Shown one piece after another: positions 1 to 7,003 of a stretch of 21,880 bases of DNA; the first letter of the stretch is position 1; each line of letters opens with the position of its first letter. The position numbers and the translations under genes were made by a program. This DNA comes from a virus: IMG/VR virus record IMGVR_UViG_3300042868_004679, positions 1-21,880 of that record. One strand, given 5' to 3'. Below the pieces are notes generated by a model. The model had not been told where the DNA came from and did no database searches. It saw only the letters and a list, made by a program, of their open reading frames with translations.

Positions 1-765
1 AAGCTTTTCAACATCATTATTTTGAATGATTTTTTTAACAGCTGTTTTAACATCTTCAAGTTCAGGAAATTCATTTCCTTCAGCATCTCTTGCCTCATCT
101 ATCGATTCCATTTTACTTCTAATCTTATTAGCAATAGTACCTAATTGAGATTTATCAACACCCAAACTATCAACTACTTGTGCAACTAATTGTAATTTTT
201 GATTGTTGTTAAGTTTAGCATCTTTGATTTTATCAAGTGCCATTGCCAATTTCATCTTAACAGCCGATGGAATTGTAGCGTTTGGTAGTTCGGTAGCTAT
301 TGATTCTTTTTTAGATGCTCTTAAATCTGCCAAGTCATCACCTTCAATATCACCATCCTTATCAACATCTAATTTATGTTGGTCTCCTTTTAATTCTTCG
401 TTCTTTTCACCTTTACCATTCCAAGCACTATCTACTTTATCAAAGAATGCTTTTTTCTCCTCATCACTCATAGATGGGATAGATTTACCTGCTTTATCCA
501 AAGCCTTTTGAAAGAATGCCTGATATTCAGATTCTTCTATCATTACTTCCTTAACTAATTCTTTTAGTCTTTGTCTAGTGATGTTCATATTTTCTTTTTT
601 GTTTGGTAGACCTTTATGTGATGTAGATGCGTAATCTTTAGCGTCTTTTTTACTCATCGAATCAGCTGCTTTCTCAACTTCTTTAGATGGTGCTTCCATG
701 TCTCCTTTTTGTACTGCATGAACCATACCCATAAATCGTTGTTGTGCTTTTGATTGTGCTGGCAT
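1..765 (-). CDS. DUF3008-like protein with EF-hand-type loop (partial, runs off left edge)
   Basis: The frame stays open from the ATG at 765 to the window edge (255 codons, no stop), so the C-terminus is missing. Residues 1-59 start MPAQSKAQQRFMGMVHAVQK and end with a KxxAKDYASTSHKGLP stretch, which I recognise as the DUF3008 pattern seen in phages and bacteria. A second module starts near Met60 (MNITRQRLKELVKEV). It has a charged helix with EEKKAFFDKVDSAW, then a 12-residue loop DVDKDGDIEGDD at residues 133-144 with the acidic spacing of an EF-hand or dockerin calcium loop. The rest is Lys/Asp/Glu-rich and probably helical. The start follows the previous stop by one base (TAATATG), suggesting translational coupling. 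Met60 could be an internal start. The role is unknown; the position downstream of portal suggests a head or prohead component. Confidence 0.8.
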   Translation of the reverse strand, partial: MPAQSKAQQRFMGMVHAVQKGDMEAPSKEVEKAADSMSKKDAKDYASTSHKGLPNKKENMNITRQRLKELVKEVMIEESEYQAFFQKALDKAGKSIPSMSDEEKKAFFDKVDSAWNGKGEKNEELKGDQHKLDVDKDGDIEGDDLADLRASKKESIATELPNATIPSAVKMKLAMALDKIKDAKLNNNQKLQLVAQVVDSLGVDKSQLGTIANKIRSKMESIDEARDAEGNEFPELEDVKTAVKKIIQNNDVEKL

Positions 766-766
766 A

Positions 767-1456
767 TTATAAAGTTCTAATTTTTTCTGAAAGATTCATT
801 AATCTCTCTTTTATCTTATGTAAACTTTTATTTGTTCTTTTATAGTAATCATCTCTCTTAACCCCATTCTCATTTTTTATCTTAGAATACCAATTAACGA
901 ATTTTTCTACTTCACCTAATTGTTGTTTGATAGATGTTATACCCTTACTCATTTTAGCTTTGGGAGAACCATCTTCATTTTTAATTGCCAACCAACGATT
1001 TTCATTTAAACTAGCCTCATCATCATCCTTTGCTAATACCATACCACTTTTATCAGCAATTTCACCAGAATCACTACAATCAGTTGCGGTTGGTTTAATT
1101 TCTAATGGTTTTTTAGAATTAGCAGGAACATCATTTTTTAACCAGTCTTTTTCTTCACCAACAACAGTTGCTCCAGATAATTTAGCTAATTTAGCATTTT
1201 TACCAGCAACATCAGATGGTTTTGAAAATGGTGCACCAGCACTACTTGTTATTCCTTCTTCTAAATCATCAACAACTTCACCACCAGTTACATTTGCCAA
1301 TCTTTTGTTTTTCTTTGCAGTTTGACCTGGTTTAGAAAATGCGTTTGGAGTATCATATCCAGCAACTGCGCCAGTTCCAGTCATTTCTTCCAATTCCTTT
1401 TCCGATTGGATTTCTTTAACAATAGTTCTGATTATTTCTTTTAATCTAGCTTCCAT
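767..1456 (-). CDS. Head-region hypothetical protein with internal FSKP repeat
   Basis: This 229-aa protein starts with an amphipathic helix (MEARLKEIIRTIVKEIQSEK) and a Gly-rich TGTGAVAGY stretch. Two copies of a degenerate repeat of about 27 residues follow, 37 residues apart (about 38-64 and 75-100). They share F-S-K-P-x3-A-x-K-N-x-[RK]-L-A-x-[VL]-[TS]-G-x2-V-V. The C-terminal third is Lys-rich and helical (about 150-229). The ATG overlaps the upstream stop by one base (TAATG), so it is translated with the 289-aa gene before it, and the next gene begins one base after its stop. I do not recognise a characterised family. Its place behind portal and its L-K-E site near the N-terminus fit a scaffold, core or internal head protein, but this is inference. 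Confidence 0.85.
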   Translation of the reverse strand: MEARLKEIIRTIVKEIQSEKELEEMTGTGAVAGYDTPNAFSKPGQTAKKNKRLANVTGGEVVDDLEEGITSSAGAPFSKPSDVAGKNAKLAKLSGATVVGEEKDWLKNDVPANSKKPLEIKPTATDCSDSGEIADKSGMVLAKDDDEASLNENRWLAIKNEDGSPKAKMSKGITSIKQQLGEVEKFVNWYSKIKNENGVKRDDYYKRTNKSLHKIKERLMNLSEKIRTL

Positions 1457-2325
1457 TATTTTAATTTAGATTTTAATTCTTTAATTAATTCATATGAAAG
1501 CATAATAGATGAAACCTGTCCATCAGTTATACTTTTGCCCATTTTCATTTTTTCCAAAATAGAAATAGTTTCAGATAACTTAATAGTAGTAACTTTATCT
1601 TGTATTTTTAATTTGATTGATTTTAATTCAGATACAATTTTTGGTAATTCTACTGAAAGATAATCTTTAAATTTAGATGTATTTGAAATATTGTTAATAT
1701 ACTCTTTTAACAAATTCTTTTGGCTTGTATCTAAATTAGTATATTTTTTATTGAAAGTTTCAACAAGTATTTTATAGGTTAATAATCTTAGGTCTTTATC
1801 TTGTTGTTTATATGATTCGATTAGTTTAGTATCTTCTATTTTGTTAGTTTTTGTAGATGTTCTAGCTATAATATTTTCAATTAAGGTTACTTTTGAATTA
1901 AATATATCTTTAATATCATAATTTTCAGATTTTTTAGATTCAAACACTTTATATATAGATGCTAAAACTTTGTAATTTGTTATTGGTGATGAAAGAAATT
2001 GTTCTAATTCAAATTTCTCATTAATTTGCTTAATAAGATTGTATTTTTCTTTTGCAAGTTTACCTTCGTTTAATTTAGAATGAGCTTGAGATACAGTATC
2101 TACAAACATCTCAGCTTTACTTTCTGAATTATATTTTTCCTTTAATAATAAATCATAAAGACGTAATTCTTTATTTAATTCAGTCCCAGATGCAAAAAAC
2201 TCTTTTACAATGTTTTTTGCGTTTTCTGTTTTATCACCATTAAGTACTTCCAATGTTATTTGTCTTACCAAAAGCTCAAACAACACTCCGGTATTCTTAA
2301 CCTTAGAATGTTTTATTTTTTTCAT
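1456..2325 (-). CDS. Conserved helical protein downstream of portal (possible head core or assembly protein)
   Basis: This 289-aa protein is Lys- and Glu-rich and appears almost wholly helical, with no membrane segment and no Cys. It begins MKKIKHSKVKNTGVLFELLV, a start I associate with uncharacterised proteins next to portal genes in T4-type marine phages (recollection, not a search). It is the first gene after the portal, in the place where T4-type phages keep prohead core and scaffold genes. It heads a tightly coupled trio: its stop overlaps the next ATG, and that gene abuts the one after. A candidate phage promoter box lies at 2368-2375. The size is close to that of the T4 gp22 scaffold, but I see no motif that proves it, so scaffold is only one possibility. 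Confidence 0.85.
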   Translation of the reverse strand: MKKIKHSKVKNTGVLFELLVRQITLEVLNGDKTENAKNIVKEFFASGTELNKELRLYDLLLKEKYNSESKAEMFVDTVSQAHSKLNEGKLAKEKYNLIKQINEKFELEQFLSSPITNYKVLASIYKVFESKKSENYDIKDIFNSKVTLIENIIARTSTKTNKIEDTKLIESYKQQDKDLRLLTYKILVETFNKKYTNLDTSQKNLLKEYINNISNTSKFKDYLSVELPKIVSELKSIKLKIQDKVTTIKLSETISILEKMKMGKSITDGQVSSIMLSYELIKELKSKLK

Positions 2326-2367
2326 TTATTTCCCTATATTTAACCTACTGTCTATAAACTAACACAT

Positions 2368-2375
2368 ATAAATAT
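2368..2375 (-). promoter_or_regulatory. Candidate phage promoter box (ATATTTAT)
   Basis: On the minus strand this reads ATATTTAT inside TTTATATTTATATG. It starts 43 bases upstream of the ATG at 2325 and lies in the 67-base gap after portal. It matches the ATAYTTAT element ahead of the other transcription-unit heads in this window. It is the most distant of the set from its gene, so support is weaker here. Confidence 0.4.
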
Positions 2376-2392
2376 AAACTTTTTAATGTTTA

Positions 2393-4174
2393 TTAAAATT
2401 TGATGTCATCTAACAGGTTATTTTCATCTAAAAGGTCTGATTTTTGTGATTTTTCACTTAAAATCCTCTTTTTTGCCGAAATCCCATTAATATATTCTTG
2501 TGCTAATTTTTTACTTGATTCAATTGAACGAGTTTCTCTCTTACGTTCTTTTTCGTTTTCTTTGTTTCCCAATGGGTCTCTGCCATATGGATGTTTATCT
2601 TTACCATATGTATTACCTTCTCTTGGTCTACCACCTTTATTATCCACAATCTCCTGCTTCATTTTTTCAATCTCCTCCTCCACATTTTGTGGTTCGGGTT
2701 GATTAGCAGGGTCTTGTCCTTGCTGTTCTATTGAATTATATCTAAATCTATCTTTAAGGTCTAGTATCATTTTAGCTCTCTCCATATCCATTTCATCCTC
2801 ACTCATGCTAAATACATTGTGATATACCCAATCAGTAGATAACATATTCATTCCTTTGATATCAGTTGCTAATCTAACTTTCTCACTCCATAAGTTTACC
2901 TTCTCTTGCTCATATATTGTAGATGAGTTAGTTAAAGTAAGTTGGAAGTTTGTCATTTCAGAATCATCAATACCCTGTCCAGCTAAGTGAACGATTGCAA
3001 TCTTATATAATTCACTAACAATTGTTCTTTGAATTCTTTCGATAGTTCTAGCAAAACGAACATCTTCTGCAGCCAATGTAGCTTTACCATTAACGTTCTC
3101 ATCATATGATAAGTAAGCCTTTGGAACTTTTAATGCAGCAAATAGTTTAGCTTTTAGATAATCAATATCTTCAACCGCTGCATAGTCTAATCCAGCTAAG
3201 TTTTCAATTGATGTACCACTATCTCCACCTCTAACAGGTAAGAAGAAATCTTCAGTAAGATTCTGAATATTGTATTTTAAGTTGTAGTCACCACTATTTT
3301 TATCAACAAATGGAGTTTTCTTCATTTTATTGATAATCTTTTGCATATAGTTATCAACCTCTTGCGGGTTAATGTTACCAATATCAATTTTGAACACTCT
3401 TTTTTCAGGTGCTCTCATAATACGATGGATTAACATCGCATCTTCCATAAGCGATAATTGTTTCCAAACCCTACGGCCGTTTTCAATCATAGCCTTACCA
3501 TATGGAAGGAAGTTTGTATCTGAAAGTAATCGGAAGTGAGCCATTTCATAGTTCTCATATTCCTTTTTACCAAATCTATCTAATTCAACTTTGTATTTAA
3601 CATAGTTTTGATTCAATGGGTCAGTACCTTCCAATCTTTCCGTATTATATACAGAATATGGAGTTACATTAATAATACCCTTACCTTCAGCTATTTCCAA
3701 TGCTAAAAAGAAATCACCATACTTTACCAAATTTCTTACCCAAGGCCACAAATTAAATTCTATGTTTATTACATCATAGAATAAGTTATGTAGGATTGCA
3801 CTTACATTTTCGTTTGATGATTTGATTGCCAATACATCACCAAATTCATTTTTTGTTGTTGATTCATCAGCGTATATATCTAATGCAGATGCTATAATTG
3901 GGTCATTATCCATAGCATCATAATCTCTGAATAATTCTCTACGAACTTGGTGGTATGCCATTGATTGGGCACCCTGATTAGTTTCGTAGTAAGACCTTTG
4001 TAACTTTGTATATCTATCTCTAAGATTTACGAAGTTTGTATTCATTTGACGTTCTTCGGTATCTACTACTCTACGCTTACCATCTTTATCAACAGTTACT
4101 ATTGCGTTTGTTGAGAATAGTTTTTTCAGTCTACCAAAAAAACTCCTGTCATCTATTTCTTCTTGTTCTGCCAT
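2393..4174 (-). CDS. Portal vertex protein, T4 gp20 type
   Basis: This 593-aa protein forms the dodecameric ring at the unique head vertex through which DNA is packaged and the tail is joined. Family features visible by eye are NDPIIASALDIYADEST (about 90-106), VKYGDFFLALE (150-160), the MAHFRLLSDTNFLPYGKAM segment (211-229), and the gp20-type core from MRAPEKRVFKIDIGN (253-267) through NLTEDFFLPVRGGDSGT (305-321) to EDIDYLKAKLFAALKVPKAY (335-354). The C-terminal 110 residues are charged and Gln/Lys-rich, with a GRPREGNTYGKDKHPYGRD stretch and an acidic LLDENNLLDDIKF end, and are probably flexible. The length is near that of T4 gp20 (524 aa) with a longer tail. It starts 7 bases after the 145-aa gene and probably shares its transcript from the box at 4647-4654. 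No sheath or tube gene separates it from the terminase. Confidence 0.95.
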   Translation of the reverse strand: MAEQEEIDDRSFFGRLKKLFSTNAIVTVDKDGKRRVVDTEERQMNTNFVNLRDRYTKLQRSYYETNQGAQSMAYHQVRRELFRDYDAMDNDPIIASALDIYADESTTKNEFGDVLAIKSSNENVSAILHNLFYDVINIEFNLWPWVRNLVKYGDFFLALEIAEGKGIINVTPYSVYNTERLEGTDPLNQNYVKYKVELDRFGKKEYENYEMAHFRLLSDTNFLPYGKAMIENGRRVWKQLSLMEDAMLIHRIMRAPEKRVFKIDIGNINPQEVDNYMQKIINKMKKTPFVDKNSGDYNLKYNIQNLTEDFFLPVRGGDSGTSIENLAGLDYAAVEDIDYLKAKLFAALKVPKAYLSYDENVNGKATLAAEDVRFARTIERIQRTIVSELYKIAIVHLAGQGIDDSEMTNFQLTLTNSSTIYEQEKVNLWSEKVRLATDIKGMNMLSTDWVYHNVFSMSEDEMDMERAKMILDLKDRFRYNSIEQQGQDPANQPEPQNVEEEIEKMKQEIVDNKGGRPREGNTYGKDKHPYGRDPLGNKENEKERKRETRSIESSKKLAQEYINGISAKKRILSEKSQKSDLLDENNLLDDIKF

Positions 4175-4181
4175 AATTTAT

Positions 4182-4619
4182 TTACCATTTTCTACAAGAC
4201 CAATATCTTGCTTTTGTTCTAGGACCAGGATTATCACAATTATGTCTTGCTCTGAAAGATTTTCTTCTATCAGGATTAGACTTCTTAATTCTCATTGTTT
4301 TATCTCCAAAGTTTACTTTAATTACCTTTCCTGTTTTTGGGTTCTTAACATAAACTTTAAACTTCTTAACATCACCTTGAGATGGTTTGCCTAATTTTAC
4401 TTCTCTACCTTGGTATTCTGCTTCATAAACACAATTACAATTTGCTTCTTCTAATTGAATTGAATATCCTTTTAAAAAGTTTATAAAATCATCCATATCT
4501 TCTTGCTCAACATCCAATTCATCATAATCATCAATTGGATTATCTTGTGGTGTATCCCCCATTGAATATGCATTATCTACATACTCATCTTCTTTTAGGA
4601 TATTTGTTAATTTAATCAT
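4182..4619 (-). CDS. Small acidic-basic virion-region protein with conserved Cys/Trp C-terminus
   Basis: This 145-aa protein has an acidic N-terminal half (DDYDELDVEQEDMDDF, about 31-46) and a strongly basic C-terminal half. It begins MIKLTNILKEDE, a short amphipathic segment similar to the N-termini of other proteins in this window and containing an L-K-E site. The C-terminal segment, FKVYVKNPKTGKVIKVNFGD then RRKSFRARHNCDNPGPRTKA and ending RYWSCRKW, is a pattern I have seen in uncharacterised proteins of T4-type phages; I know no proven function. Cys residues at C128 and C142, plus the CNC near residue 61, could bind metal or form a disulfide. It sits between the large terminase and the portal, suggesting a role in head or packaging. 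Alternatives remain open. Confidence 0.85.
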   Translation of the reverse strand: MIKLTNILKEDEYVDNAYSMGDTPQDNPIDDYDELDVEQEDMDDFINFLKGYSIQLEEANCNCVYEAEYQGREVKLGKPSQGDVKKFKVYVKNPKTGKVIKVNFGDKTMRIKKSNPDRRKSFRARHNCDNPGPRTKARYWSCRKW

Positions 4620-4646
4620 AGAATTTGTATTTTGACATTATATAAC

Positions 4647-4654
4647 ATAAATAT
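4647..4654 (-). promoter_or_regulatory. Candidate phage promoter box (ATATTTAT)
   Basis: On the minus strand this reads ATATTTAT inside ACGATATTTATGTTATATAA. It starts 28 bases upstream of the ATG at 4619, in the 52-base gap after the large terminase. It matches the shared ATAYTTAT element and would drive the 145-aa gene and portal. Confidence 0.5.
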
Positions 4655-4671
4655 CGTAAATTATCAAAACA

Positions 4672-6267
4672 CTACAACCATTGAGATAAATCTTCAAATC
4701 CATCACCAATTCTCATCTTCCAAGGGTTATCATCCATAGTGCTACCACCACCATAAATACCATTATAAGTATTTGATGTAATACCACCTACCGCACTTTT
4801 TGTTAAATCAATACCTTCTTGTCTTAATCTAAGCGCAGTATCCCTAACCCACATACCAATTGAAAATGCCATTACCAAGTCATCGTTGTAACCCTTCATA
4901 GCTTCAGCTCTACCATTCATATAAATAAACGTAAATAACTCATCTATCAAACGAGTAGAACGAACTATAACTGATTTCTCTCTAAAGTAATCAGTTAATT
5001 TAGATATAATCAAAGGTCTAGTTTTAGATGTAGTTGAAAATCCGGCAACCAATCCTCTATCCTCAGCTCTATATTTATTTGTCATTTGATTCTCTACATC
5101 GATATATTTTAAATCCTTACTCATATAGAATAAGTTTTTATATCCTCTATCAATTACTTGCTGAATTGTTGCCCATCCAATATTTGCATTCTCTATTACA
5201 AGTAAAGCATCATTATATTCCGTTGAAAGTGCTACTAAGAAGTTTCCAAAATCTTTTGTATCAACTTTGCCTTTATATTCAGCTACTTGAGTTGAATTAA
5301 CTACATCAATTACATGACACGTTGAATAATCGGCTCCATCGCCTCTAGCCACATCGGCTACTACCATATATGATTTTTGATAATCAGCATGTTCCCATTT
5401 CCAAAGATTTCCATCAAATCCACCTTTCTCAATTGGTTCCTGAATATATGTTTCTTTATAGAACATTAAAGTTTCCGGTTCAATTACAGTTTCACCAGAA
5501 GATACGAAGTCACAATCACATTCCTGTGCTGCTTTCTTTATACCTAATAATTCCTCTTGCTGGTCTCTCCATTTTTGGTCTCTCTCAGGATGTACTGTCC
5601 AATGTAATCTGATTGTGTTGAATGGATTTCTACTTTCCTCAGCTCCTAACCAAGTTTGGTGAAACCAATTACCGACACCATTAGGAGTAGATAATGCAAT
5701 ACAACTACCACCCGTAGATAGAGTTGATTGAGCTGCTACCCAAATCTCGTCGATATCATCAATGAAAGCGGCCTCATCAAATATAAGAAGTGATAAGGCT
5801 TCCGAACGTCCTGCATCAGGAGAACTAGCAATAGCCTTAATTTGAGAACCATTTGTTAAACGAAGGGAAAGCTTATTATCTTCCATAGACCCGTTTTTAA
5901 GCCAACTAGGAAGCAATTCATGCATTACTCTTACCTTTGTTACCAAGTTCTTTGCAACATCTTGCTTTGTTGCAATAACTAATACGTTAAAATCACCATT
6001 AAATATCATTTTCCAAAGAGCGTATCCAGCCGATAGGGTTGAGATGCCAGTTTGTCGTGATTTCAATACTATATTAAATCTATTACCTGCAAATTGAGTT
6101 AGTGTCTTTTCCTGAAATGGAAATAAGTGGAAAGGTATCTTACCTCTAACTGGATGTTGAATCATACAATACTTCTTCATAAAGTGAATCGGGTCTACCG
6201 CACACTTTTTGTATTCTTCTGCAATAATATCTTTTAGAGATTTCTTTTGTGTTATACCAGTACTCAT
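4672..6267 (-). CDS. Terminase large subunit (gp17-type packaging ATPase/nuclease)
   Basis: This 531-aa packaging motor cuts concatemeric DNA and pumps it through the portal. The N-terminal ATPase has a deviant Walker A, KSRQTGIST (69-77), Walker B LLIFDEAAF (160-168, catalytic Glu165) and coupling motif ALSTPNG (191-197). The C-terminal RNase H-like nuclease shows three acidic positions: Asp305 in VVADVARGDGADYS, Glu359 in LLVIENANIGW, and Asp462/Asp463 in YNDDLVMAF. The protein is shorter than T4 gp17 (610 aa) but all core motifs are present, so it looks intact. The ATG follows the stop of the preceding zinc-ribbon gene by one base (TAATATG), implying co-translation. It probably belongs to the transcript that starts at the box at 6972-6986. 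Confidence 0.96.
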   Translation of the reverse strand: MSTGITQKKSLKDIIAEEYKKCAVDPIHFMKKYCMIQHPVRGKIPFHLFPFQEKTLTQFAGNRFNIVLKSRQTGISTLSAGYALWKMIFNGDFNVLVIATKQDVAKNLVTKVRVMHELLPSWLKNGSMEDNKLSLRLTNGSQIKAIASSPDAGRSEALSLLIFDEAAFIDDIDEIWVAAQSTLSTGGSCIALSTPNGVGNWFHQTWLGAEESRNPFNTIRLHWTVHPERDQKWRDQQEELLGIKKAAQECDCDFVSSGETVIEPETLMFYKETYIQEPIEKGGFDGNLWKWEHADYQKSYMVVADVARGDGADYSTCHVIDVVNSTQVAEYKGKVDTKDFGNFLVALSTEYNDALLVIENANIGWATIQQVIDRGYKNLFYMSKDLKYIDVENQMTNKYRAEDRGLVAGFSTTSKTRPLIISKLTDYFREKSVIVRSTRLIDELFTFIYMNGRAEAMKGYNDDLVMAFSIGMWVRDTALRLRQEGIDLTKSAVGGITSNTYNGIYGGGSTMDDNPWKMRIGDGFEDLSQWL

Positions 6268-6268
6268 A

Positions 6269-6952
6269 TTAATCGTTAAGTGGTCTTACTAAATCGTAAT
6301 TTTTATCTTTTAATTTATCGTAAGCCTCATTTCTTAATTTAGTAGCTTGTTCAATCTCACCTTCAAACTTAACAATCTCTAAAAGTATTTCTGCTTTAAG
6401 TTCTTCTACATCTCTTTCCATACTCCAAGTTTCAATCTTACCATCTTCTTGAACTACTTCATAAGTTTGCTTTGCATCTCTATAAGCTTGTTTAAATTGG
6501 GCTACAACATCATTACCATGTGCAATCATATTAGAGTATATTTTATAATCTTCATATGCTTCCCACAATCCATCATATTTAATTTGAGCTTCTCTTAAAG
6601 TAAGGCAGTGTAAACAATATCCAGTTTTAGATATTAATTTTTTATCAACTCTACCTATTTTGATTGTTTTGCAATTTTCAGATTTACAAGTGTTTAACTT
6701 ATCTAAATAAGCTCTTGTTTCAGCCATTATATCACCCAGTTCTGATGTTTGTACTTTACCAGCTGCTAATTGCTCCCAAGATTTGCCATCATCATCAGTC
6801 CATTTTTCACCAACCTTACGTTTTATAATTTCTTTATCTGCTCCAGAAAATGAAATAAATGATTCCTTTTCGTATTCAGCACCATGCATTACCATATCTA
6901 CCAACTTCCTACGAGTTGGATGCATAAACTTTTTATTGAATTCCTTTGCCAT
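6269..6952 (-). CDS. Zinc-ribbon protein upstream of terminase (candidate small terminase or packaging accessory)
   Basis: This 227-aa protein is coupled by a one-base gap to the large terminase gene. Residues 45-62 contain RKVGEKWTDDDGKSWEQ. Four cysteines follow as C89-x4-C94 and C113-x2-C116, about 18 residues apart, which is the layout of a treble-clef or zinc ribbon. The C-terminal half (about 120-220) is charged and probably a long coiled coil. I recall similar VG-x-WTD-x-DG-x-WEQ plus CxxC proteins in T4-type phages, without an established role. Small terminase subunits are usually encoded just ahead of the large one and are helical DNA-binding oligomers, so TerS is a reasonable hypothesis from position. 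The zinc ribbon is not typical of TerS, so the call is uncertain. The gene follows a strong copy of the shared promoter box. Confidence 0.88.
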   Translation of the reverse strand: MAKEFNKKFMHPTRRKLVDMVMHGAEYEKESFISFSGADKEIIKRKVGEKWTDDDGKSWEQLAAGKVQTSELGDIMAETRAYLDKLNTCKSENCKTIKIGRVDKKLISKTGYCLHCLTLREAQIKYDGLWEAYEDYKIYSNMIAHGNDVVAQFKQAYRDAKQTYEVVQEDGKIETWSMERDVEELKAEILLEIVKFEGEIEQATKLRNEAYDKLKDKNYDLVRPLND

Positions 6953-6971
6953 ATTACTTACGATATATTTG

Positions 6972-6986
6972 TATATATAAGTATAT
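6972..6986 (-). promoter_or_regulatory. Candidate phage promoter, 15-mer class
   Basis: On the minus strand this reads ATATACTTATATATA and lies 20-34 bases upstream of the ATG at 6952. The same 15-mer occurs exactly at 10376-10390 and 14076-14090, each time just upstream of a minus-strand gene. It would serve the zinc-ribbon and large terminase genes. Confidence 0.6.
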
Positions 6987-7003
6987 CAAAATAAAGAAAA
7001 CGA

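Noticed and set aside
203-511. Plus-strand 102-codon frame near the left edge
   Set aside because: It lies antisense inside the minus-strand DUF3008-like gene, whose protein has recognisable motifs. The plus frame looks like low-complexity antisense sequence.
927-1325. Plus-strand 132-codon frame
   Set aside because: Antisense to the 229-aa gene, with hydrophobic low-complexity translation and no motif. The minus strand has the internal repeat and coupled start.
1456-2325. Assigning the 289-aa protein as gp22 scaffold or gp21 protease
   Set aside because: Size and position fit a scaffold loosely, but no protease catalytic motif or scaffold signature is visible, so the name would be unsupported.
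2367-2374. TATAAATA on the plus strand in the portal gap (a similar one at 9957-9964) as T4 late promoters
   Set aside because: They face away from any plausible plus-strand gene. The same bases read on the minus strand give the ATATTTAT box that has a gene in the correct position.
2381-2398. Perfect 7-bp inverted repeat (TTTTAAT, 4-base loop, ATTAAAA) overlapping the portal stop codon, possible terminator
   Set aside because: The stem is entirely A/T and in very AT-rich DNA, with no clear T-run placed for an intrinsic terminator. Chance is a sufficient explanation.
4620-4671. TTTTGA and TCAAAA inverted pair flanking the gap after the large terminase
   Set aside because: The arms are only 6 bp and about 30 bases apart, with the promoter box between them; no convincing hairpin.
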